Positions 1 to 11,832 of a stretch of 64,000 nucleotides of DNA are shown in pieces. Position 1 is the first letter of the stretch, and every line of letters starts with the position of its first letter. Position numbers and translations under genes: made by a program. Origin of the DNA: Ulota crispa (Eukaryota; Streptophyta; Bryopsida; Orthotrichales; Orthotrichaceae); assembly GCA_963920765.1 (NCBI GenBank), contig OY987251.1:8683219-8747218 (forward strand). Direction: 5' to 3'. The notes beneath the pieces were generated by a model. That model was not told the DNA's origin and ran no database searches. It saw nothing but the letters and a program-made list of their open reading frames with translations.

Positions 1-863
1 TTTACATGCATTGGTTGTCTTTTGATTTGAAGTTTTGTACTACAAAAACTAGTGCAGACTTGGTACCGTTGAGCACAAAATTATAGTCATTGATAACCAA
101 TGCACGAATGGTGTTGATTTGAGTCACAAAAAATACTATTTGATCACCATCACTATAGATTGAAAGTATGTCATCCTGTCATACAACGTTGAACATTTTA
201 GAGGTACAACTTAAAATGAGATTTAGAACGGCACAAAAATTCATCTAATCACAAAACTTCTTTGCTTTTTTCATTTCCGTACGAGTCCTTTTTAACCCCA
301 AAGGCTTTTGACTACGTTTTCACCAAAACTGCTCCAAAATTGTCATTTTTAGTACAAGTATCAAATTTTAGAAAAAAAAGTCATGCACACATGTAATCAT
401 AAGATCTTGTAGTATACTAGTATCCAAAGATGTGGAAAAAATTTCAGAAATCTTTGTTGTATAGATTGTTAGATAATTGAGTTTGAACTAATATAAAGTC
501 ATTTTTTGTCCCTACAAAAATCTGGACAGTTGCACTTCACAAGGTCATATTTGTATGAAAAAAACTCCAAAATAGCTGTAATTTTTTGGATTTTTTCTTC
601 AAAGCAAGTTGGGTACACATTTGAAAATTTTCAAATTGTTTGGAATTGCAAAACACATGGAAAAACAATAGTAAGTAAAAAGAAGTTTAGAATGATTCAA
701 ACCACTAAATTGTTAAGAATTTAATTATGAAAATTTAAAATGCCAATTCAATGGTTATAACATTATAATAAACAATCTACGTCTTTTGGTTTTTTTGGTT
801 TTCCAAAATAATAAAAATTGAGTAAAACATAGGACTTAAAAGTTTATTTTAGAGTAAAGAATC
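1..863. other. AT-rich DNA, no gene recognised
   Basis: Very AT-rich sequence with long A and T runs. The only open frames are short and of low complexity, and none shows a recognisable domain. I see no repeat boundary here. Confidence 0.5.
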
Positions 864-1032
864 CATGACTGCCCGCAAACAGAATCTCTTCATAACTTTG
901 ATCTCACTGATCAAAATTGAATGATTCAAAGCTTCCCAAGTATATATAGATCTAAAGAACCAATTTTTATTTTTTTTTCTTTTTCAAATGTAATCTTTTT
1001 AAAAGTTTTTTGAGCTGCCCATGCTACCCAGC
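864..1032 (+). repeat. Fragment related to the foldback element at 25163-25880
   Basis: This stretch reads like one arm of the foldback element further right (compare 25541-25690). Both contain a 'gcccgc..aac' start, 'cttcataacttt', 'attgaatgattcaaagcttccca', then a T/A-rich block and 'gggctgc' or 'gagctgc'. It lacks the TTAA/CCCC ends, so it is a truncated or internally deleted relative. Confidence 0.6.
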
Positions 1033-1222
1033 AAACAAAGAAAATTATATATCATGCAATAATTTTTGAACCATTTAGTCAAAAGTTATGGACCTTAAAG
1101 CTACTCCTTGGGAAAATCATGTGTGAAAATTCCAAAGGAAAAAAATGAATAATCCGTTTGTAGTAAACTGCTCAAAATTACTATGTTGCCAAAAAACATT
1201 GTTTGGGCCAATTATTGGTTAA

Positions 1223-1854
1223 CCCCTAAATGCCTAAGGCACCCAATTTGGGTGTTAATAATACTTTGAAGTTCAATAAACCTTACTAATTTGCTAATTT
1301 TAGCAGTTTATACTTTTGAACTATTTTTTTGAAATCTAGTTTTAGCATCTAAAGCCTAATTTTGAAAATGATTGATTATGATTTTTCTATTCAAATTTTT
1401 GTGCATGGGTTTTGACTTTCTGTAGTATTGAGAGCTCTTGGAAATGAACCTCAAATATATTAGATCTTGGAGAAAATTTTATATTAGAATATCATTCTAA
1501 AAAATTGTAGAGGAGATTTTGAAAAGCCATAAACTGACTAGAGTTATGTATGTTATGTTCTTTAACATCATGTTTTTTGGGTGACCAGCTTTTTAGATTT
1601 GACTTGTGTAAAGAGGATTGAAAGACTTCAAGTTGTTTTTACAATTTTAACACCCTCTTGATCAAACATTATAATCTTTCAATTCATAAGTGATATTGTT
1701 GTTGTTTTCTTTTCCTATGTGATCTAACATATCTAGTTTGGATTTGTACAATTACAATTTAAAGAAATTTGGTGAAACTTATTGAAATGTTAGATTTTTG
1801 CTCAATTTTGAGCAGATTCTTGAAAGCTCAAAGAAGGCATTAGGCATTTAGGGG
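1223..1854 (+). mobile_element. piggyBac-like MITE, family A copy 1 (no internal insertion)
   Basis: A 632-bp element. The left end CCCCTAAATGCC is preceded by TTAA (1219-1222). The right end GGCATTTAGGGG is followed by TCAA, one change from TTAA. A TTAA target and ends that start with a run of C are hallmarks of the piggyBac superfamily. No coding capacity is seen. It aligns along its whole length with 15220-16441 (same strand) and, inverted, with 25943-27017. At 1730-1736 it reads 'aacatatctag' without a break, which is the empty site for the Stowaway-like insertion in copy 2. Family assignment is inferred from ends and flanks. Confidence 0.75.
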
Positions 1855-2110
1855 TCAAAATAGAAAATTTGAAAAAGTAAATTCAATTTGATATGTAAAC
1901 AATAAACGCAAATTCGGATTTTGGATTTTGGATTTTGAACTTTGATATACATTTATAACTTCAAATTTAGTATTTTCACACTTTAACATGTAATCATGCA
2001 TGGCCTTTATCATATTGTTCAGAAGACGAATAACAATAGAATTTGAAGAATTGGAATGATGAGCCCATATGCAAAACCAATATTTGGACCTAGCTAACAT
2101 TTTGCTTTAA

Positions 2111-2633
2111 CCCCTAATCGTCCAGTCGACCATTTTCTAGTCGTTGCCTGTTTTTTGGGTTGCTTGAGATTTTTTTTTTTTTCTTTTTTTTTTTTAATAG
2201 AAAATCAAGTCTACTTTCCAACTTAACTTGGATCATGTCAATCCAAGTTAAACTCCTCTAAGGAGAATTTTTCAAAGACAGACATTTTAATATTTGCTAG
2301 CTTTGTAGAATTTACTATTTTGGGAAACTAATGATGTTCTCTCCTTTCAAAAGATAACATTTTTGAATTTAGGATAGAATGTATATTTTTAACCAATCAT
2401 ACCAAACTTTGAAATCTATGAGGAAAATTTGTAATTTTGATGAATATTAAATTGTAAATGCTTCTAAATTCATTAAATAAGAGTACAAAACTTTTTTGAA
2501 TATTTGACCATATGGATAATTGCTAAACATCATGATTCTTATTTTCTCTTTTGAAACAAACTTCATCGAAGTTACAAGAGTATTTTTTTGAATGCATTTA
2601 TGTTTTGCCCTTACCTCCTCGGGTGTTTAGGGG
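2111..2633 (+). mobile_element. piggyBac-like MITE, family D copy 1
   Basis: A 523-bp element flanked on both sides by intact TTAA (2107-2110 and 2634-2637). The left end is CCCCTAATCGTCC and the right end GGGTGTTTAGGGG. The inside is AT-rich and non-coding. An inverted relative lies at 24629-25158. The right-hand TTAA is shared with the next CCCC-starting element, so two elements abut with one TTAA between them. Confidence 0.75.
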
Positions 2634-2637
2634 TTAA

Positions 2638-2725
2638 CCCCTAAAAGCCCATGTCCTATAAGGACAAAATGGATTTTGGGCAGGTTAATTTTTGCTATTG
2701 AGATTTTTGATCAATTATTTTGACG
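2638..2725 (+). mobile_element. 5' end of a piggyBac-like MITE (family F), truncated
   Basis: Starts CCCCTAAAAGCCCATG directly after the TTAA shared with the 2111-2633 element. It resembles the start of the foldback element at 25163: CCCCTAAAGGACCATG, then 'aaatgg', 'attttgggca'. No matching GGGG/TTAA right end was found nearby, so only this end can be supported. Confidence 0.5.
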
Positions 2726-5108
2726 GTTTTGTTTATTTTGAAATGGAGGTTTACAAGGTTACTTGAGAAAACATTTTTTTATTGAAATCAAATTTACAAC
2801 TCAAAAACTCTAAAAGTTTTATGGATGTATTTTGAATTAGTGGTAGTTTGGGCATGCCATTTACCATTACCTCCTCTCAAGGGCAACCAATGAAGGCATG
2901 CTACTTCCTTGGAGAATATATAAAGCAACAATGTACTATTTTAACTTCTTATTGTTCCAAATAAGTATAGTAGCTTTTGAAATGCAATATCTACTATGCA
3001 TTTGATTTTTTTTCAATTTTATTTTATGATTGTCAACATAGACAAGACCTTCCAAATTACCATTGGGAATTTTCATTTTCAAAAAAAATCATTAAAATTT
3101 TGGTTTGCAAAAATCTTGAGTCTAGTGTGATTTTCAAGCACATGTTTGCAATGCAAGGCCATGTAGAGATTGTTCCAAGTCTTTGCTTGCCATGTAAACT
3201 TGTGGAAATATGCCTAACATAATTTAAAGCATGTTGAAATTGCATCCATAGTGCAAAAACTTCTCACAATATATGATCAAAGGGACCTAGAATTTTGGGG
3301 CAAAGGTCAAATTGTTTTTTGTACTAACTTCAAATGATCATATGTCTCAATCTGTTTTGCCAAACCTTTATGAAAATTTCACCATGGCTTCTTATATATG
3401 TCTAATGCAAGATCTTTGGGAGGAGGGGGGGTGACCATTGAAATTTTAGAAAACTAGGTGAGAAAAAAAATAGGGTCAACTTTATTCATTGGAGATATAT
3501 TTTATGTTTTTGTTAAATCTACCATAGCATTGAAAATATGTCTCTTGCTTCATTATATGTAAAATATGGTAGAATAATACCTCCACTTTAGTATATTGTA
3601 GAAAAATTTAGGGTAGGAAAAATATGATCTCTCTAAAAGAGTTTAGTAGGATGAGTTTGATTATAATTGTATGACCAATTTGGATGAAAAATATTGCACT
3701 TTCTATCTAACTTTCAAATGTATTGGAGGGAAATCTTTTAGGATTTGGGGTTTCATTAGGTACATGGTGTGGATGCTAGCATTGTTACGGAGAATAGGGT
3801 TTAAAACTCTAGAAACACTTATAACCAATTGTTGCTAAGGGTTTGAGGTTTTTGGATTCCTGCATGCGCTTAAGGTTCCTACTGTTGCTAAGGGTTCAAG
3901 CACTTTTGATTCCTGCATGTGATTTAGTTTGCTTCTATGATGTAAGCTTATGTGCTATTTTTGTTCTTGATATCTTTGATTGCATGTATTGCAAACGTTG
4001 AAGTGGTGCTTTTTCTTTTTGCTATTTGTGTTATTGTCCTTCTGGATTTGTGTCCACCGCGGTTATTGCTTTTGAATTTGTGTTTACTATGCTTACTACA
4101 TGTATGAAAGTGGCAGTATTGGGCGCTTTGCAATTCATTGACTGTGTGTTATCTTCTTATCAAAATTAACCTTTTGACGCATTTTGCCAGCATCATAGGG
4201 GCGGTTTAGGGTGTTCAAGAGTTTTGATGTTTTTGTTTTACTTATGTAAGGTCCACTTAGGGTTTATGGTTTGAATTTGTATGATTGTTTGAAGTAATTT
4301 AGAGTTCTTTTAGTGTTTAGCATTTTGGTGCAAGTTGCAAGAGCACAACAGTGATGGATGTTAAAGTTAGGATTTAGTTATTTTTTGCAATATTCCACTT
4401 GGAGAATAAGGATTTAGGGTAGAACTATGTTGCATTCTTGCGCCAAGTTTTGGCACTTTGCCATTTGTAAAGAAAATAGGGTGCCAAAAATTAGCCTCCC
4501 TAACCATTTAGAAATAAACATAGGGCACCCTAAAATACATAAAAGTAGCCTTTTATCTAAAGATAGGGAGGAAAAATCCCCCCTTTAAATACCCCATTGT
4601 TGCACGTGATATCCAAGCAAAAGTGAGTGTGACCCCCCGAGTGCAAGATCCAAGGGTTAAATTTGTGGAATTAATAAAAATATTGTTCTTGGAATCAAAT
4701 GACAAATTTTTGTGTTTTTTTTCCAGAAATAATTGGCTTGGGCATCGTTAGAGCATATACTACCACCCGCTTTAAGAAGCACATGGAAACTAGGTTTGGA
4801 GGGGACGGAAGCAGCAAGTTGTGCAACAGGGCGTGAAGTTCCCTTGTAGCTTGGCGTGAAGTCCTTGCAACAACACGACAACATTGCTAGAGAGCCTTCC
4901 TGTTATAGATTCCTTGTTTTGGCTTCTTGTGCGTGACAAGGCCCATGAAGGGGACATGTACAAAATTAGAATTTGCTGTGAATGTGGCTCAGCCTAAAAC
5001 GCCCCGCTCTTGCACATTAACGAGTATAATGGTGTTGGAGACTTGAAGTACAAAAGCCGTTACGGGTTGAACTAAAAGGGCTCATTTGGCGGGTGGCAAG
5101 AGATGCTC
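2726..5108. other. Intergenic DNA, no gene or repeat recognised
   Basis: Moderately AT-rich sequence with short frames (all under about 80 codons) and no recognisable domain. At 5102-5108 'gatgctc' directly before TTA looks like the right end of a GAGCATC-type MITE, but its left end was not identified. Confidence 0.4.
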
Positions 5109-5539
5109 TTAGAGCATCTCCATTCTTTCTCTCCAAACAAGAGAGTATTGGACCCAAGTTGGTACAGCCTCCAAACTAAAATCCACCAAAGACTTGTCAG
5201 ACAATGTAATTTGGCCACTCTTGCCAAGTGCCCTCTAAGAGACACCAAGCTCTAGGGTCATCTTCAAATCTTAACGAGTTGAAATTTTGCATCTTTCTTT
5301 GAAAAAATGATCTTCTATCTCCCAAATTACAGAAAAAAAATAAGAATCTCTCCCATGCATGTCTCAAGGAGCAAGAAGATTGCTTTGACCAAGCTTGCTA
5401 TTATGCAGTCACACATTCTAGGGCAGGGATTTTACTCATGCATGTGGCCAACGACGCTACCGGGGGAGCTGCGAGCGGTGAGCTTGTGAGCCAAGAGCAG
5501 GAAAGTCATGAGCGTGGAGCCTAAATCCTAAACATTTGA

Positions 5540-6286
5540 AGTATAATGAAAATTTATATTGATGAGTTTAAACATTTGTAGTAATTAAATGAAAATAGTA
5601 CTCAAATTAAGAATGGGGTCCTATTACCATGGATATTGGATTGCATCCATGATTGTGTAGTTGAAGTGGATTAAGCCAAATGTTTTAGAGGTTTTCTGTA
5701 GCACATGACATGGCATTAATAAAACAAAATAGGTAGTATTTAGGAAAATGAAGAAAAGGTGCAAAAATTGAGGGAATTTGATTTGCCATGACTTGGTGGT
5801 GTAATACACAAGTTGTTGAAGAGGGAGTTCATATCTGATGAGCAATAGTGAGTTCATAGTTTTGGGTATTATTATTTGGTCACAAACAGAGTAGAACAAA
5901 ATAGAAGTGCAGGTTGAAAAGATTTGCGTGTCACAATCAACTTTCATAATCGGGGTTTAGGAAAAAAACACAAACAATTAGAGAAGGGTCACATGATTTA
6001 GGTCATGCAAAATACATCCATCATACTAATACTAAGATTTCAAAAGGTTAACTATTCACCCTCAAAGCAATGTACAAAATGAAACTTGTGCACATAATAC
6101 ATTAAGTACCATGGATGTAGACATAGATTGATATATATTTAAAAGAAAAGTAGTGACAACATCATTCTTATTAGATGTACATGCATGGGAATGATTATAG
6201 AAAGAACATTGCTATGTAATATATGAGAGAAACATTGATGTCATTACTGAGGAACAAAATAGCAATAAGCAAAAGCACAGGTTTAA
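5540..6286. other. No gene recognised
   Basis: AT-rich sequence downstream (in minus-strand sense) of the SWIM gene piece. A 107-codon minus-strand frame at 5624-5947 has no recognisable domain and a composition typical of AT-rich non-coding DNA. Confidence 0.4.
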
Positions 6287-7674
6287 CTAATCCATTTTTA
6301 TGATCCCTGTTTGAATGAGAAGGGATTTAATCATAGAGAAGCTAAAGCTAGAGGCATGAATAAAAGTGTGTTTCAAGGGGTCCATCTTGCAGTGGTAACA
6401 AAAAAGGTGATACAGATGTTTGCAGTTCACATATTGCAAATGACCTCTGATGGCAGCAACAACCATGTTGGTAAAGTCAGGACAATTGCAAGCAGAAAAA
6501 TTTCCTACTATAATTTGGTAGATGTTTTGATGGCCCTCAGATCCTGTTTGAAGTGAAACAATTGCCCCTAAGGCAAGCAGTGGCAACATTGTAGCTCCCA
6601 AAATTGAACCGCATACATTACCTACACTTTCCCATTTATTCCTCTGTTGGCACATTAGAGAGACGTTGAATTGTGGAGTTTTGCCTTGTCTTTGGGTATA
6701 CGTTGGAATTGGGCGGGTCCACTTCATCCTATATGGTGCACTCAAAGCAAGCAGACATGTCAAATAGTTGATGTGGGGACAATGAAGGCTGCTCCTGCAA
6801 GCAAAAACCCGCATGCTGTAGTAGAATAGACTCCTCACAAGTAAGTTTTGTACCAGATAGTACTAACCAAACTTTAGGAACCTTGCGCCAGTCAATTACA
6901 ATTGTCGCTTGGAGCCTTTTACACACCGTTCAATATCATCAGTACAAAACCAAAATTTTGTTGTGACCTCATAATATCCATAATCCACTTTCCTTCCACG
7001 ATATGTCAGAGCAGCAGTACCCTTGATCCTTTGCCAACTTTAGCAATACATTTCAAACTTGTATTGTGTTGTTGAGCATAACACTTAATATTACATTTAG
7101 GCTTGATTCTAGAAATGTGTCATTTTGATATACTACAGTCACTCTCAAAAGGCACAGCCACATAGGTGCAATTAGTGACCTCATGCATAGTACTTGGTCC
7201 ACCTTGGGTGCCTTCAAAGTTGCATGATGACCTCCTTTTTGTACGTAGTTCAAAAAAATTTACCTTATCAGATTGGTGAGATTCCCCACTAGAAGAATCC
7301 CATGTTTTTTATAACAAATTTTTTTGGACATCCACTTGTTTTTATGTTACAATTGATGTTAAAACTAACATCTTGATGTTATGTTTGATGTTGTTGTTAA
7401 CATGAAAACAAGTGGATGTCCAAAAAAATCCATTATAAAAAACATGGGTTTTTTCTAGTACCCCCTTGTCACCAATAGGAGTGATTGCTTTTCTCTTAGT
7501 ACTACCAAAAACCTCTTCACCTTTCAAATGTGGAATCTGTGTTCCAAGATTCTCCATCCCTTGCAATGTATTCAATGCGTCAACAAGTTTTTTGGGATCG
7601 TCACTCCCTCTTAGCGCCTTACAGCTTTTAATTTCAACTTGTTCTTTGAAGGACCAAAACCAGAAGCATTGCAA
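6287..7674 (-). pseudogene. SWIM zinc-finger protein, broken gene fragment
   Basis: The 3' block (6287-6838) encodes a SWIM-type zinc finger. Residues about 115-148 of that frame read SEGHQNIYQ..CNCPDF...VNCKHLY, i.e. CxC...CxH, followed by a conserved-looking tail (SFSFSMIKSLL). SWIM fingers bind DNA or protein and occur in MULE/FAR1 transposase relatives and in other plant zinc-finger proteins. The CKHLY form suggests the latter, but that is not settled. An upstream exon-like stretch (7470-7674) encodes LVDALNTLQGMENLGTQ and FGSTKRKAITP. Between the two blocks the frame is lost, and a 170-bp hairpin MITE follows the upstream exon. I see no complete gene. It may have been captured by a transposon. 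Confidence 0.55.
7289..7458. mobile_element. 170-bp foldback MITE inside the SWIM gene fragment
   Basis: Near-perfect hairpin. The left arm begins CTAGAAGAATCCCATG and the right arm ends CATGGGTTTTTTCTAG. The arms are about 60 bp and share 'ggacatccacttg' in inverted form around a short AT-rich centre rich in 'gttaac' and 'gatgtt'. It interrupts the reading frame that carries FGSTKRKAITP. The superfamily is not clear. Confidence 0.7.
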
Positions 7675-7939
7675 TGGTGAAAATATGCCCTATAAATTGT
7701 CATCTGTTGCCATGCTTGTACACCGTTGTCACATGTAGCTTCAGATATATTACCTCTACAATTCCGGACATTTGAAGCCACTTGTTATGGACAGTCCCAA
7801 ACAAATTGCAAGTAGGCATATCCGCCAATTCTTCTAGGTTAAAGTTATTATGCATACAACATACATTGTACAAGTTCTTTTAATCCACAAGAAATATGTT
7901 GAAAGTCTTGTCGAAGAGGAACAACCATAGCATATCATT

Positions 7940-8262
7940 CTTGGCAGATTGTTCATTTGCATTAAATGCAAATGGACTGATGTTCATTTGTTTGTGGACA
8001 GAGGCCACCATATGACATAATTCTTAGAAGAATGTTCATGTTTATATCCTTATAGACACTGACTACCCTAGTACATCATTCTTAGAAGAATATTCTAGGT
8101 CACTTCTTTGTGGACATTGGCCACCCTAGAATATCATTCTTAAAAGAGTGTTCAAGTGACAAAACCATTGGCCAAGGGACTTCCAGTGGATGTTGGTAAT
8201 ATCTTTTCATGGACTGTATACACTCTTGGACATCATTCTTAGACAAATGTTCTCATAATTTA
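7940..8262. repeat. Diverged edge of the 96-bp array
   Basis: Five degenerate copies of the motif 'cattcttnnnngaatgtt' (near 7939, 8019, 8076, 8134 and 8229), each preceded by a 'tggac' or 'agac' block like that of the main array. Spacing is irregular (about 55-95 bp). A stretch without units (8270-8830) separates it from the regular array. Confidence 0.6.
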
Positions 8263-8832
8263 ACCAGATTCAAGAAATGATTGAATAAAAAACCAAACAT
8301 ACATCAAAGGAGACATCCCAAAACAAGCTACTTTGCACCATAATGAATGACATATGCACTTTAAGCAATCTGAAGAGAAGCAAAAATGAATAATTCAAAA
8401 TGATAAAGCCATGAAATTTATCCCATTTATGAAGAGCTACCTCATTGCTTGCATTATAACAGAAGTGCCAAAAATCTAGCCAGTAGTTAAGATGGGACAA
8501 AGCATTTTCTGATGCCACTATTGAAGATAACCACCTAGACTAAATAGCCAAAATAATGTATCTCAGCATTGTCTATGGTGTTGAAGTCCTTGTACTGTTT
8601 GCATAGTGTGATGTGTTGTTGCTGCAATGACTGAGTGATGCACTTGTGCATATGTTTGACTAATGAACTATATCAATGTAGAAGACAGATCCGTTCTTGA
8701 TTTAATCACCTACAAACACATATAAAAACTTTAACCATATACAGTAACACTATTATGTACAATGAATTCTAAAATTAGTATTAATTCTATTAAGAAAATA
8801 CATTGACTTAGCTCTGTAACTCTATTATTGTG

Positions 8833-10040
8833 ACGGACAAGAAAATGCCAAGGAGCACATTATTGGAAGAATGTTAAACCGGAGGAACTCTAGGTTTTCT
8901 TAAATTCATTAGAAATTGGTTTTGTTTTGACAGACAGTGGCAGGTACTTAAGATCATTCTTGGCAGAATGTTGCACTAAAAGAACCTCAGGTAGAGGATA
9001 ATACAGAAGAAAGTGATTATTGGGGACGGACAGTGGAATGCCAATGACATCATTCCTCCAAGAATATCACACTCAAGGAACCATGGGTTGTGTTTAATTA
9101 ATTGGAAATTGGTTTTTTGTTGACGGACCGTGGCCAATACCAAAGAACATTCTTGGCAGAATGTTGCATTGAAGGAACCTTAAACTGAGAATATCACAGA
9201 AGAAAGTGATTATTGGTGACGGACAATGGAAGGCTGATGACATCATTCTTCCAAGAATATTATACCAAAGAAACCTTGGGCTATGTTTAATTCAATAGGA
9301 ACTAATTTTTTGTTGGCGGACAGTGACTGGTACTAGATATCATTCTTGGCAGAATGTTCACTAGAGGAACCCTAGTCTGAAATCACTTCACTTGAAAATG
9401 ATTTATTGTCACGGACATGAGAAGGTCGCAAAGCACATTCTTCCAAGAATGTTAGACCAAATTTGAAGAAACCTTTGGTTATGTTAAATTCACTAGAAAT
9501 CAGTTTCATGTTGCCGGACAATGACTGATACTAGACATCATTCTTGGCAGAATGTTCACTAAAAGAACCTTAGGCTAAAAATAATACAAAAGAAAGTGGT
9601 TATTTGTGATGGACAGTGGAAGGCCGACGACATCATTCTTCCAAGAATATTATACCAAAGGAACCATGGGTTGTGTTTAATTCAATAGGAACTAATTTTT
9701 TGTTGACAGGCAGTGGCTAATACTGGACATCATTCTTGGTAGAATGTTCACTATATGAACCCTAGTCTGAAATCACTTCACCTAAAAATGATTTATTGTC
9801 ACGGACATGGGAAGGTCACGAAGCACATTCTTCCAAGAATGTTAAACCAAAGGAACATTCGGCTTAGGTACTACAATGCAATGTGTGTTCTTGTGACGGA
9901 CAGTGGAACACCAGTAACATCATTCTTCCAAGAATGTTGTACTAAAAGAACCCTATGCTAAAATATCTTCAATTCTAACAACATTTTTTTGACGGCTAGT
10001 GACTAGTCTTAGATATCATTATTTGAAGAATGTTATAACG
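8833..10040. repeat. 96-bp tandem array with a palindromic core (about 13 units)
   Basis: Each unit has 'tgacggacagtgg'-like sequence followed about 25 bp later by the palindromic core CATTCTTCCAAGAATGTT or CATTCTTGGCAGAATGTT, then an 'aaggaacc' block. Unit starts fall near 8833, 8929, 9025, 9121, 9217, 9312, 9409, 9512, 9607, 9703, 9798, 9894 and 9990, i.e. every 95-103 bp. From 8929 to 9798 the two core types (ttCCaa and ttGGca) alternate, giving a dimer of about 192 bp. The array is non-coding. Function unknown: it could be satellite DNA or subterminal protein-binding repeats of a transposon. Confidence 0.85.
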
Positions 10041-10090
10041 AAGAAACCAAAAGCTGAGGTAATTTCAGTAGATACTTACCTATAGTTCAT

Positions 10091-10689
10091 GGACAAACCA
10101 TTGAACTAAGAAATATGTACCATTCAACTTCAAACAATCACCACAGTTAGCATGCAAGGGGGGGTAGATACAACTGCCATTGAGGGCATTGTTGCCGGTG
10201 AAGGTGCTTGCGTCCACGTCCTCTCTACTTTTAATCAGGTCTTACTCCTTAGTCAAAGTGAATGGGGCTCGGATGCGCTGGCCATCAGGAGTAGTGTTGC
10301 CAGCGACGCTGCTCTTGGTTGCTAGCGCATCTTCAAGCATTTATGTCAATTCATAGCATTGCTTATTTTTCTTTGCAAAATGCTTGCGGATGTGCCGACT
10401 ACTTGAAGCAGCGTCGCCGGCGACGGTGCTCCAAGTGGCCAGCACATTTGCAAGCATTTTGCTATGTTATTTGGTTAGGCATGCATTCCATGTGGCATTG
10501 ACGTTTTGGGTGCAGCGTAAATGCATATCGATCAGGCAGTAGAATAGATTCTCAAGCTCTTTGTTTCGGGGTTTCATCTTTTGCACTATGTTTTAGTTTA
10601 TTTGCGACAGTTATTTGCATCATTGACATACCTATTTCTTGGATTTGAACGTTGCTTGTAGCTACTATTGTTGGAATTTTTTTCTTTAG
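10091..10689. other. Spacer with a GC-rich inverted repeat
   Basis: Between the array and the spliced gene piece. It contains an imperfect inverted repeat, GTTGCCAGCGACGCTGCT at 10296-10313 against AGCAGCGTCGCCGGCGAC at 10407-10424, both followed by similar 'gcaagcattt' or 'tcaagcattt' sequence. The region is much more GC-rich than its surroundings. No gene recognised. Confidence 0.4.
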
Positions 10690-11175
10690 CAAGAGATAGT
10701 TGCGACTGCAGAATACACCTTGCAAAAATATAATGAAATCACCCCTATAGAAAATGAGACCAATAAGGACGTAGCTGATGCCATGCATGCAATGGCCAAG
10801 GATAGAAGGTCTAAGCTCTATGTAAAGATGATGAAGCTCTTGGCTATTGGAAACTCATCCAATAACAAAGAGTTTCTAGAGGAGGTATTTCTATTGTGGT
10901 CTTCTCTTTCTTGTTTTGCTCTTTATTGTTTGTGGCTTACTTTGGTTTGATGGAATTTATTCTTTTTATGTTGATAAACACTACAGCTCAAACAACACAA
11001 TGGAGATGACTCTAGACAAGCTGCAGAATATTGCCACAAGTTACACCTTGCATACCACAAGACTAAGTTCTTGAGAAAGTGGAATTCCTCTATGCCCTCT
11101 CGAGAGTCTAGATGTTTCCCTCCTAGACTTGTTGTTGATGATCCGCTCAAGGTTTATTTGAAAAAATGTGCTTGA
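10690..11175 (+). CDS. Two-exon gene piece, function unknown
   Basis: Exon 10690-10884 follows a good acceptor (ttctttag) and encodes 65 residues starting QEIVATAEYTLQKYNEIT. The donor GAG|gtattt at 10885 and acceptor ctacag at 10986 bound a 102-bp T-rich intron. The next exon (10987-11175) continues in phase 0 with LKQHNGDDSRQAAEYCHKLH and ends at TGA after VYLKKCA. Clean phase and canonical sites suggest a genuine coding piece. The protein is charged and Lys-rich, with no domain I recognise. No upstream first exon was identified, so the entry is partial. It may be a transposon-captured gene. Confidence 0.45.
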
Positions 11176-11832
11176 TATGCGGGGGTAAGCTTGAACATCT
11201 CATTCTCAATGCCTACTCTTTGGTTCATATGCGGATTGTTTATGCAATTTAACAATGGTGAGCCTCATGCACTTTTAAACTTAATTATTTGCATTTGTAT
11301 GTTCTATGGTTTTTTCAAATTAAAAATGTGGCTATTGCATATTATAATAATGCCATTAAAAATGACAATGTTATAGTTGATATGTCTATGCCATTGGAGC
11401 TAGACTTCACCTGCTCCAATTGAGATGGAGATAACGCCTGCAATATTGATATCCCAGGATCTTAGGGCGGATGCTATTGTTCCTCTTGATTTTGTTTGCA
11501 AAACTAGACCTAATAAGTAAAGTTCTCTTTTAAACTCTATCCCCATTTGCTTAACCCTTAAATAATTGAAAGGCCCTTTGTGACCAGTACAATACGGGGT
11601 ATTTTTCTTGTATTTGGAATGGATCCACACCTCTACTACATTTGGGACAAACTAAGAAGTTGGAAAATAGACCAATGCGGTTCTAGTGAGCTACTTGAGG
11701 TCCTAAATTATTATTTTTATTGGTAGCAAATGACAATTATACATTAGCGTATATATTATGCCCTATGGTTGTTTAAGGGTTAACATCCGGATTGGTCTTT
11801 ATCTAACACTTTGGATGTTATGTTTGTTCAGC

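Noticed and set aside
8833..10040. Palindromic cores read as heat-shock elements
   Set aside because: The spacing of TTC and GAA inside the core is not the 2-nt spacing of heat-shock elements. Only GAATGTTC at some unit edges fits, which is too little.
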